A DNA stretch of 5,932 bases. Source: Gemmatimonadota bacterium (GTDB taxonomy: Bacteria > Gemmatimonadota > Gemmatimonadetes > Gemmatimonadales > GWC2-71-9). This document shows, piece after piece, positions 1-5,683 of the stretch; the first letter of the stretch is position 1, and each line of letters starts with the position of its first letter. The position numbers and the translations under genes were made by a program. The stretch is from NCBI GenBank assembly GCA_003221085.1, contig QHUD01000141.1:1-5932 (forward strand). Reading direction: 5' to 3'. The notes beneath the pieces are model-generated. The model was not told where the DNA came from. It did not search any database and saw nothing but the letters and a program-made list of their open reading frames with translations.

Positions 1-877
1 TCGCGCGGCTGAACGCGAGCGTCTTACCGTCGGGCGAGAACGCCGGGGTGAAGTCGAGTGCCTGGCCCGTGGTGGCAACGGGCGCGCGCTTGCCGCTCGC
101 GACCTCCTGCAGGAAGAGCCGTCCGTGACCCTGCCAAAACTCCATGTACGAGAACCGACGACCGTCCGCGGCCCACGCCGGCGACATCGCCTGGTGATCG
201 CTCGAGGACACTAGCTTCTGGTCGGCGCCGTCCTGATCGATGCTGTACACCTTCCCGTCCATCACGAACAGCACACGCGTGGCAGCCGTCCCACCGACGC
301 CGAGGGCCGCCTCGAGCACGCGGTCGGCCAGCTGATGGATCGCGAGGCGAAACCCGGGATCCTTGAGCGCCGGCAGGCGCGCCCGGAGCTCGCGCCGCAC
401 GCCGCCGGCCGCCACGTCGTGCACGGTGACGATCGCGCTGTCGCCCGACCCGGCCGCGACGGCGACGGCGAAGTCGGCGCCGAGCGCCTGGTACAGCGGA
501 TAGTTGAGCGTGGTCGCGGCCGCAGCACCGCCTCCTCCGGTTCGGCCGGCGCCGCCTGCGGCCGGGGGGCGGGCGCCGGGCGCCGCGGCCGTGACACGGA
601 TCGAGTCGCCGCCGGGCAGCGTGATCAGCTCGAAGCGGTCGCTGTAGTCGAGATCGCGCGACAGGATGGCGTACACCGAATCGAGCGCGGGGGAGGGCGC
701 GTGCACCGGCAACACCACCATGCCCGGGCGCACCCCGGGCCGATAGATGATGCCGATGCGGACGCCGCGATCGATGGCGGAGGTATCTTGGGCGGTCAGC
801 CGGACAGGCGGACCGGCGGCCAGCAAGACCGCGGACACACCGACTGCCAGACCGCCTGACCGCCAGACCGCGGTCAC
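1..877 (-). CDS. tolB: TolB, periplasmic Tol-Pal beta-propeller protein (3' end outside window)
   Basis: TolB is the periplasmic protein that links TolA and the Pal lipoprotein and helps outer-membrane constriction. The first 292 codons are present; the rest lies beyond the left edge. The frame begins at a GTG overlapping the upstream stop (GTGA) and gives a good signal peptide: basic start MTAVWRSGG, hydrophobic core LAVGVSAVLLAAG, and cleavage likely after residue 29 (RLTA then QDT). The N-terminal domain follows with SRDLDYSDRFELI (73-85), YQALGADFAV (129-138) and AIHQLADRVLEAALGVGG (179-196), all TolB-like. The propeller begins at about 200 with RVLFVMDGKVYSIDQDGAD, then MSPAWAADGRRFSYM and FTPAFSPDGKTLAFS, two repeats of the TolB blade motif. 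Residues 97-121 form an alanine/glycine/proline-rich insertion. No clear ribosome site precedes the start, which suggests coupling to the upstream gene. Confidence 0.9.
   Translation of the reverse strand, partial: MTAVWRSGGLAVGVSAVLLAAGPPVRLTAQDTSAIDRGVRIGIIYRPGVRPGMVVLPVHAPSPALDSVYAILSRDLDYSDRFELITLPGGDSIRVTAAAPGARPPAAGGAGRTGGGGAAAATTLNYPLYQALGADFAVAVAAGSGDSAIVTVHDVAAGGVRRELRARLPALKDPGFRLAIHQLADRVLEAALGVGGTAATRVLFVMDGKVYSIDQDGADQKLVSSSDHQAMSPAWAADGRRFSYMEFWQGHGRLFLQEVASGKRAPVATTGQALDFTPAFSPDGKTLAFSRA
515..589 (-). other. Ala/Gly/Pro-rich insertion within the TolB N-terminal domain
   Basis: Residues 97-121 of the predicted TolB are almost only alanine, glycine, proline, arginine and threonine (for example PGARPPAAGGAGRTGGGG). 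They fall between the DLDYSDRFELI helix region and the YQALGADF strand. The flanks match TolB well and stay in frame, so this reads as a flexible loop and not as a frameshift. The composition is what expansion of GC-rich codons would produce. Confidence 0.6.
846..871. repeat. Short direct repeats (GCCAGACCGC) at the start of tolB
   Basis: The ten bases GCCAGACCGC occur at 846-855 and again at 862-871, 16 bases apart, with related GACCGC units on both sides (a variant near 826-835). They lie in the signal-peptide codons of tolB. A perfect palindrome, GACCGCGGTC (866-875), overlaps the second copy and touches the GTG start. The repeats may be a by-product of GC-rich signal-peptide codons or a slippage hotspot. 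Confidence 0.5.
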
Positions 878-1560
878 TGGCGCTTGCCCGAGAAGTAGAA
901 CCGCACGAACAACACGTCGGCCGTCCAGCCGTCCGGGAGCGCCCGGAACGCCTTGATGCGTCCCGCCTGCTCGACCGCCCCCTGCGCTTCGAGGTCGAAC
1001 GCATAATTCCCCGAGCGCTTGAGGAGCTGGAGATCGCTGACCGACCCGTCGCGATGCACCAGGAACGAGACCTCCGCCTCGAGCGGAGTGCTTTGGAGCG
1101 GGCGCTGCCAGACCCGCAGCACCTGGGCGACGATGTTCTGCAAGTATTCGGGAAACGGAAACTCGACTCCTTCCGTGCTCACGGTGGCGACGTCGCTGCC
1201 GGTCGATGGCTTCTCGCCGGGGAGCGGCGTCACGTTGGGCGTTGTGCGCGGCGCGGCCTCGCGCTTGGTGTTGTCGGCCACGGGTGGCGGCGGCGCCGGG
1301 GCTACCGTGCTCTTCGGCGACTTGGCCTTTGGCGCCGGTGCGGGCTTCGCCTCGGCTGGTCGATCCACCGCTGCGGGCGCTTTGCGCGCGTCCTCGGTCG
1401 GCTCGGGCGCCGCCACGAGGTGCACACGATACGTTGGAGGAGCGGGTTTGCGCGCCGCCGCCGCCCCGGCCACGAGGAACAAGCCCGCCAGTGCGTGCAC
1501 CGCGACCGTCCCGACGAGACCGACGCTCGCGCTCTCGGAACCCCGGGGCTCGCGTCTCAC
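874..1560 (-). CDS. TonB/TolA-like energy transducer with C-terminal TonB domain
   Basis: This 228-residue protein has the layout of a TonB-family transducer: a short basic N-terminus, one membrane segment (about 12-36, GLVGTVAVHALAGLFLV, with histidine H22 inside) and a proline/alanine/lysine-rich periplasmic linker (about 38-118). A C-terminal domain follows (about 132-228), opening with FPFPEYLQNIVAQVLRVWQRP and containing EVSFLVHRDGSVSDLQLLKRSG and a closing strand VLFVRFYF. The FPxPxYL start with W151 is close to TolA C-terminal domains, while the VxRDGSV strand is general TonB. It couples the TolQ-TolR motor to the outer-membrane side. Its place between tolR and tolB is that of tolA, but it lacks the very long helical middle domain of enterobacterial TolA. 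The start is GTG, overlapping the tolR stop (GTGA), with a GGAAG ten bases before it. The stop overlaps the tolB start in the same way. Confidence 0.87.
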   Translation of the reverse strand: MRREPRGSESASVGLVGTVAVHALAGLFLVAGAAAARKPAPPTYRVHLVAAPEPTEDARKAPAAVDRPAEAKPAPAPKAKSPKSTVAPAPPPPVADNTKREAAPRTTPNVTPLPGEKPSTGSDVATVSTEGVEFPFPEYLQNIVAQVLRVWQRPLQSTPLEAEVSFLVHRDGSVSDLQLLKRSGNYAFDLEAQGAVEQAGRIKAFRALPDGWTADVLFVRFYFSGKRQ

Positions 1561-1997
1561 GGCTTGACCACTTCCGGCTCCGCCACGAGACCGACGTCGT
1601 TCACCCCCGCCGCCCGGATCGCCGCCAGCACCTGAACCACGTCGGCGTAGGGAACGCGGCCATCGGCACGGAGGTACACCCCGGTGGGGCGTTTGGTTCG
1701 CACGAACGCCGGGAACGTGGCCCGGAAGTCGGCGTACGAGAGCGGCGTCTGATCCATGAAGATGTGGCCCTCACGATCGAGGGTCACGACGAGGCCCGAC
1801 TTCGGCTCGAGGGGTCGCGCTTCTGCGCGCGGCAAGCGCACGTCGACGCCCCCCTGCATGATCGGCGCGGTGATCATGAAGATGATGAGCAGCACGAACG
1901 CCACGTCCACGAGCGACGTGACATTGATGTCGGCGTTCAGGGGCAGCTCGCCATGCCCGCGCAGCCCTCCCCCGCCACCCCCCAACAGCCCGGCCAT
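1557..1997 (-). CDS. tolR: TolR/ExbD-family biopolymer transport protein
   Basis: TolR is the single-pass partner of TolQ. A membrane aspartate carries protons, and the periplasmic domain binds peptidoglycan or the transducer. This 146-residue protein has a short glycine-rich cytoplasmic tail (six glycines in a row at 6-11), then LNADINVTSLVD and one membrane segment at about 28-47. D31 sits where the essential aspartate of the family lies (D23 in E. coli TolR, D25 in ExbD). The segment ends FMITAPIMQ, followed by the periplasmic part VDVRLPRAEA, VVTLDREGHIFMD and VYLRADGRVPYADVVQVLAAIRAAG, all typical ExbD/TolR signatures. It overlaps tolQ by one base and the next gene by four to five bases at a GTGA junction. 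ExbD is the alternative name. Confidence 0.93.
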   Translation of the reverse strand: MAGLLGGGGGGLRGHGELPLNADINVTSLVDVAFVLLIIFMITAPIMQGGVDVRLPRAEARPLEPKSGLVVTLDREGHIFMDQTPLSYADFRATFPAFVRTKRPTGVYLRADGRVPYADVVQVLAAIRAAGVNDVGLVAEPEVVKP

Positions 1998-2716
1998 CAG
2001 AGCCTCCCTTCGCGCGCCATCGTACCGATGATTTCCTGAGCAAACCCTTCCAGCTCACCGGCGAACAGGCCAAGGCGGTTCACGAACAAGTTGTAGGCCA
2101 TCACGGAGGGCACCGCGACCGCCAGCCCGGCGACGGTCGTGACGAGCGCTTCGGCGACCCCCGGCGCCACGGCCGCGATGTTGCCGGACCCCCCGACGGC
2201 GATCCCGATGAACGCGTCCATCACGCCCAACACCGTCCCGAGCAGGCCGAGCAGCGGGCTGACCGAGCCGAATGTCGCGAGCCAGGGGAGGAACCGCGCG
2301 GCGGCGTCGCGCTCCGCGGCGACCTCTTTCGCGAGCACCATGCGGAGCGCCTCGAGCTGCGTCGTGGTCAACGCGGTCTGAGTCGCGACCGCCGGGCCGT
2401 TGTCCTTCAGGCCCCCGGGCTTCAATTCGGAGAAGAAATGAATGCCCTCGCGCAGCAAGCGGTTGTACGGCGAGGCCGGGAGCCGCATCGCGGCGTGGTA
2501 GGCATCGTCGAGCCGCGTCGCCCGCGCAATCTCGGTCATGAACCGGTCGGCCTGTCGACGCATGCGGCGGAACTGCCACCACTTGAGGAAAATGAGGTAC
2601 CAGGAGACGATCGAAAACACCACGAGGACCGCGAGGACGAACTTGGTCTCGCGGCTCGACGTAAGGACCAGCTCCCAGGGCGTTGTGGGGACCGCCCGGC
2701 CGACCTGAAAGAGCAC
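1997..2716 (-). CDS. tolQ: TolQ/ExbB/MotA-family proton channel subunit
   Basis: This 239-residue inner-membrane protein forms, with TolR, the proton-driven motor of the Tol system. It shows the family's three membrane segments: about 24-46 (FVLAVLVVFSIVSWYLIFL), 144-174 and 187-213. A large cytoplasmic part lies between the first two. The second segment carries PLLGLLGTVLGVMDAFIGI (155-173), the conserved channel-lining motif. The third carries ALVTTVAGLAVAVPSVMAYN (190-209), matching the TolQ/ExbB consensus. Length is normal. The start is a GTG supported by a good ribosome site; the frame is open further upstream but only as shadow coding. The stop TGA shares its A with the ATG of the next gene (TGATG), a classic coupling arrangement. 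Sequence alone hardly separates TolQ from ExbB; the tolB gene downstream makes TolQ the better name. Confidence 0.93.
   Translation of the reverse strand: MLFQVGRAVPTTPWELVLTSSRETKFVLAVLVVFSIVSWYLIFLKWWQFRRMRRQADRFMTEIARATRLDDAYHAAMRLPASPYNRLLREGIHFFSELKPGGLKDNGPAVATQTALTTTQLEALRMVLAKEVAAERDAAARFLPWLATFGSVSPLLGLLGTVLGVMDAFIGIAVGGSGNIAAVAPGVAEALVTTVAGLAVAVPSVMAYNLFVNRLGLFAGELEGFAQEIIGTMAREGRL
2003..2010 (-). promoter_or_regulatory. Strong ribosome binding site for tolR, inside tolQ
   Basis: AAGGGAGG on the minus strand lies five bases before the tolR ATG, within the last codons of tolQ. It is the best Shine-Dalgarno match in the window and would favour strong TolR translation. Confidence 0.75.
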
Positions 2717-2720
2717 GCTG

Positions 2721-3665
2721 TCAGCCCTCCTTGAACGATTGCAGGGTCCGTCGCAGCCCCTCCTCGACGGGGACGCGCGCGCGCCACCCGAGTGCGTTCG
2801 CCGCCTTGTCGACGGCCAGCGCGTTCCGCCGCAGCTCGCCGGGGCGCTCCGCCGCGTGCTGGATCGCCAGTCGGCGGCCCTCGAGGGCGACGAGCGTCGC
2901 CGCGAGGTCGTTGACGGACGTCTCGACCCCCGTACCGATGTTAAAGGCGCGCCCGTCGATCCCATCCCCCGGCGGGAGCGCGACCCGACTCGCGGCCAGG
3001 TTCGCGTCCACGACGTCCTGGACGAACACCATGTCTCGCGTCTGGGCGCCGTCCCCGAACACGGTCAGCGGCTGACCGGCGAGCACCCGATGCGCGAAGA
3101 TGGCCACGACGCCCGCCTCGCCGTGCGGGTTCTGGCGCGGGCCGTAGACGTTGCTGTAGCGCAGCGCCACGGTCTCGAGGCCGTACAACTGTGCGAACGT
3201 CGCGAGGTAATACTCCGAGGCGAGCTTGGCGGTGCCATACGGCGACGCGGGCAACTTCGGGGCCGATTCGGCGACCGGCAGTCGCGCGCTCTCGCCGTAC
3301 ACCGTGCCCCCCGACGAGGCGAAGACGACGCGTTGGACATGGCCGAGCCGGGCACCCTCCAGCAGGTTGAGCAGACCCAGGACATTCACGTCGGCATCAA
3401 ACAGCGGATCCGCGACCGAGCGCCGCACGTCCATTTGTGCCGCATGATGGTTCAGCAGCGTGAACCCTCCCTTGGCAAGGAGCTCTCGCGCGGCGGGCGA
3501 GCGCACGTCCGCCTGCACGAACGTCGCGCCCGCCGGCACCTGCTCCCGCTGGCCAGTGGACAGGTCGTCGAGCACCGTCACGTCGTTCCCCGCCGCCAGG
3601 TAGGCGTCCGCCACGTGGGAGCCGATGAAGCCGGCTCCACCCGTGACGAGGACTTTAGGGGTCAT
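2721..3665 (-). CDS. NAD-dependent nucleotide-sugar epimerase/dehydratase (extended SDR, UDP-glucose 4-epimerase-like)
   Basis: This complete 314-residue extended short-chain dehydrogenase/reductase starts with the Rossmann NAD site VTGGAGFIGSHV (residues 7-18) and has the acidic pair in VLDDLSTG (31-38) that contacts the adenosine ribose. It continues with HHAAQMDVRRSVADP (73-87), the SSGGTVYG strand (117-124) and the catalytic Y143-x-x-x-K147 in SPYGTAK. LRYSNVYGPRQNP (168-180) and DGAQTRDMVFVQDVV (205-219) belong to the sugar-nucleotide part. All key residues are present, so it should be active in the cytoplasm on a UDP- or dTDP-sugar. The closest general type is UDP-glucose or UDP-glucuronate 4-epimerase; exact substrate cannot be read from sequence, so no symbol is given. 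It overlaps hemA by 11 bases and ends four bases before the tolQ start. In this setting it probably serves lipopolysaccharide or other surface glycan synthesis. Confidence 0.9.
   Translation of the reverse strand: MTPKVLVTGGAGFIGSHVADAYLAAGNDVTVLDDLSTGQREQVPAGATFVQADVRSPAARELLAKGGFTLLNHHAAQMDVRRSVADPLFDADVNVLGLLNLLEGARLGHVQRVVFASSGGTVYGESARLPVAESAPKLPASPYGTAKLASEYYLATFAQLYGLETVALRYSNVYGPRQNPHGEAGVVAIFAHRVLAGQPLTVFGDGAQTRDMVFVQDVVDANLAASRVALPPGDGIDGRAFNIGTGVETSVNDLAATLVALEGRRLAIQHAAERPGELRRNALAVDKAANALGWRARVPVEEGLRRTLQSFKEG
2725..2730 (-). promoter_or_regulatory. Ribosome binding site that fixes the tolQ start
   Basis: GGAGGG on the minus strand lies eight bases before the GTG at 2716, inside the last codons of the epimerase gene. 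It decides in favour of this GTG over the longer open frame that extends back to 2965, which would overlap the epimerase and adds an arginine/serine-rich stretch unlike any TolQ. Confidence 0.75.
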
Positions 3666-4917
3666 CGCGCCGCTCCAGGCCGAACAGCCGCTTCAGCGCC
3701 TCGAGCAGACCGTAGCCCCTCCCGGCCTGGGCCGCCTCTTTGAGCGCGATGGTCGGCTGATGGAGAAACTTGTTCAGCAGGGTGTGGCTCAGGTACTCGA
3801 TCGCTCCGCGATCCTCGGGGCTCAGATGCGCGAGGTGGCGCAGCGTGCGCTCCAGCTCGGCGGCGCGCACCCGGTCCAGCCGCTCGCGGAACTCCTTCAG
3901 AACGGGCACGACGACGAGTCCCCCATACCACGCCCAAAAGCGCTCGACCTCCTCGCTCACGATGCGCTCCGCCGCCGGAATGTCGCGGCGGCGCTCCGCC
4001 GCGGCCTGTGCCGCGACCGCCTGGAGATCGTCGATGTTGTACAGGAAGACGTTCTCGAGCTGGGCCACCGCCGGCTCCACATCGCGCGGCAGGCCGAGAT
4101 CAAGGATGCAGAGCGGGCGGCCCCCGCGCCGCGCGACGGCCGGCGCGACATGGTCCCAGGTGACGACAGCGTGCGGCGCGGCGGTCGAGCTGAGCACGAT
4201 GTCGGCGTCGGCGAAATGTTCCCACGCCTCGTCCAGCGTGAGGGCGCGGGCGCCCAGCTGCTCGGCGATCGCCCGGGCGCGCTCGTAGGTGCGATTGGCT
4301 ACGAGGGTGACCCGCACGCCCTCGGACACGAGGCAGGTCGCGGCGAGCTCCGCCATGTCTCCCGCTCCGAGGATCAGCGCCGAGCGGCCCGCGAGCTGCG
4401 TGAAGATCCGGGCGGCCACCGTGACCGCGGCAGAGGGTGCGGAGGCCGCGCCGGTGGCGAGGCCCGTCTCGCTGCGCACCCGGGCGCCCACCAGCAGGGC
4501 CGACTGAAACAGCCGGTGCAGCACGGGGCCCGCCTGGGCCTTGGACGTCTCCCACGCGTCGCGCACCTGGCCCTGGATCTGCGATTCGCCGAGGATCATG
4601 GCGTCGAGGCCTGCGGAGACGCGGTACAGGTGCCGCACCGCATCGCGATCGCGCTGCACGTAGCCATACTCGCTGGCGCTGCGATCGCCGCCGAGCCGCT
4701 CCGACAGGATCGCCCATACGGCATCGGGCACGGCCTCGTCGGGCTCGGCGATGTAGAATTCCGTCCGATTGCAGGTGGACAGCAGGACGCCGCCGCGCGC
4801 GCCCGCCGCCAGCACACGCTCGAGGGACCCCGGCACCTCGCGCCGCTCGTGGGCAAAGCGCTCGCGCACCTCGAGCGGCGCCGTGCGGTGGTTGACGCCC
4901 AGAACCGTGATGCTCAT
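3655..4917 (-). CDS. hemA: Glutamyl-tRNA reductase
   Basis: HemA reduces glutamyl-tRNA(Glu) with NADPH to glutamate-1-semialdehyde, the first committed step of C5-pathway tetrapyrrole synthesis in the cytoplasm. The 420-residue length is normal for the family. The N-terminal catalytic domain opens with ITVLGVNHRTAPLEVRE and holds the nucleophilic cysteine C49 in STCNRTE. The signature LGESQIQGQVRDAW follows at about 109-122. The NADPH domain begins near 178 with LILGAGDMAELAA and has ANRTYERA at 207-214 and LDLGLPRDVEP at 272-282. A long helix and a C-terminal dimerisation domain (LLNKFLHQPTIALKEAA, about 380-396) complete it. The ATG at 4917 fits the family start exactly; the reading frame continues far upstream, but that part is out-of-frame shadow of the HemX-like gene. 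A weak GTGGGG ribosome site lies five bases upstream of the start. The last 11 bases overlap the epimerase gene. Confidence 0.97.
   Translation of the reverse strand: MSITVLGVNHRTAPLEVRERFAHERREVPGSLERVLAAGARGGVLLSTCNRTEFYIAEPDEAVPDAVWAILSERLGGDRSASEYGYVQRDRDAVRHLYRVSAGLDAMILGESQIQGQVRDAWETSKAQAGPVLHRLFQSALLVGARVRSETGLATGAASAPSAAVTVAARIFTQLAGRSALILGAGDMAELAATCLVSEGVRVTLVANRTYERARAIAEQLGARALTLDEAWEHFADADIVLSSTAAPHAVVTWDHVAPAVARRGGRPLCILDLGLPRDVEPAVAQLENVFLYNIDDLQAVAAQAAAERRRDIPAAERIVSEEVERFWAWYGGLVVVPVLKEFRERLDRVRAAELERTLRHLAHLSPEDRGAIEYLSHTLLNKFLHQPTIALKEAAQAGRGYGLLEALKRLFGLERRDDP
3673..3676 (-). promoter_or_regulatory. Ribosome binding site for the epimerase, inside hemA
   Basis: On the minus strand GGAG lies seven bases before the epimerase ATG, within the last codons of hemA. 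It supports the ATG at 3665 as the start and implies that the two genes are translated from one message. Confidence 0.6.
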
Positions 4918-4928
4918 CGTCGCCCCAC

Positions 4929-5636
4929 TCAGAGAAACCGCTGGGTGCCGGGTGCGGCGAGCTTGAGCGCCACGTACACGAGCAGCACGGCGGTGAAGCT
5001 CGCGATGCTCGCGAACGCGGCCCGCCGGCCCGCCCAATGGCGCACCACCCGGACGCCCACGGCCCATCCCAAGACTACCCAGGTAAGCATCCCCCACACG
5101 ACCTGGGCGGCATCGACCGACGCCCCCCCCGCGTACTGCACCCCGAACCCCAGCAGCACGCCGAGCGTCACGGTCGGGAATCCCAGCACGAGCGACAGAT
5201 GATTCAGCTGGTCCAGCCGCTCGAGCGGCGGGAACAACCGGAACACCGGTCCGAAGCGCTTCGCCTTGAGCTCGCGAAACTGGAGCAGGTACAGCGCGGC
5301 GGCGATGAAGGCGAGCGCCAGCATCGCGAGGCCGAACACGCTGACGGTGATGTGGAGGATCGACCAGGCGCCGCGCGCCGACGGCGGCGGGGCTTCCGGC
5401 GCGAGCCCGATGAGCAGCGCCAGCCCCACGAGCCCCGTCGCGAGCGGCCCGGTGAAAACGCCCACGGCCGATGCGCGGAACAGGCCTTCGCCGACCACAT
5501 GCGCGGCGAGTCCGAGTAACGGCACGCCCAGCGTGAGGGCGCGCGGCGCCGGCCGGAGACCGGCGAATGGTGCCAACGCGAGCGCCGTGGCCAGTGCATA
5601 CAGGCCCAGCGCGATCAGATGGGGAACGAGGACCAC
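4929..5636 (-). CDS. hemX: HemX/CcsA-like cytochrome c assembly family membrane protein
   Basis: This 235-residue, highly hydrophobic protein has about seven to eight predicted membrane segments (for example residues 4-24, 35-50, 62-80, 94-119, 148-167, 178-198 and 207-227). The middle carries the family's typical run: a histidine (H95 in SILHITVS), a helix ending YLLQFRELKAK, then FPPLERLDQLNHLS and LGFPTVTLGVLLGFG. In this family conserved histidines bind heme, and H46 and H95 are candidates. The tryptophan-rich WxWD heme-handling motif of true CcsA/CcmC proteins is absent; its place reads SVDAAQVVWGMLTW. Together with the gene lying directly upstream of hemA, this favours HemX, which in Bacillus lowers HemA level, over a cytochrome c synthetase. 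The start is GTG with no good ribosome site before it, and the frame stays open upstream, so the start is uncertain. An 11-base gap separates it from hemA. Confidence 0.78.
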   Translation of the reverse strand: MVLVPHLIALGLYALATALALAPFAGLRPAPRALTLGVPLLGLAAHVVGEGLFRASAVGVFTGPLATGLVGLALLIGLAPEAPPPSARGAWSILHITVSVFGLAMLALAFIAAALYLLQFRELKAKRFGPVFRLFPPLERLDQLNHLSLVLGFPTVTLGVLLGFGVQYAGGASVDAAQVVWGMLTWVVLGWAVGVRVVRHWAGRRAAFASIASFTAVLLVYVALKLAAPGTQRFL

Positions 5637-5646
5637 GGGACGAAAA

Positions 5647-5656
5647 GCGCCGGCGC
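5647..5656. repeat. 10-bp perfect GC palindrome in the spacer before the HemX-like gene
   Basis: The bases GCGCCGGCGC equal their own reverse complement. They lie inside the only sizeable gap between genes (5637-5683). On the minus strand the palindrome is followed at once by four T residues and then by the proposed GTG start of the HemX-like gene. A second small inverted repeat (CCGG, three-base loop, CCGG) lies in the same gap. The stem would be short (three pairs with a four-base loop), and GC-rich palindromes are common by chance in such DNA. A weak attenuator or start-site structure is possible, but a full terminator is not supported. Confidence 0.35.
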
Positions 5657-5683
5657 CGCGAGACCGGGGCGGCCGGCAGCCGG

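Noticed and set aside
24..1004. A 326-codon minus-strand frame overlapping tolB and the tolA-like gene
   Set aside because: The translation is a run of arginine and serine without domain features. The adjacent frame, starting at GTG 877, gives a signal peptide and TolB motifs.
1995..1999. Possible TolQ-TolR fusion or frameshift
   Set aside because: The TGATG junction gives a clean stop and start, and both proteins have normal length and complete motifs.
2717..2965. Upstream extension of tolQ by 83 codons
   Set aside because: The extra sequence is arginine/serine-rich, fully overlaps the epimerase gene and has no TolQ similarity. GTG 2716 has a good ribosome site eight bases upstream.
2739..3743. 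A 334-codon plus-strand frame opposite the epimerase
   Set aside because: No motifs are present and the composition is typical of antisense shadow. The epimerase on the minus strand has a complete set of SDR motifs.
3625..5202. A 525-codon open frame on the plus strand, opposite hemA and the HemX-like gene
   Set aside because: It is a shadow of GC-rich codons on the other strand. Its translation is rich in arginine, alanine, histidine and glutamine without recognisable motifs, and hemA on the opposite strand is unmistakable.
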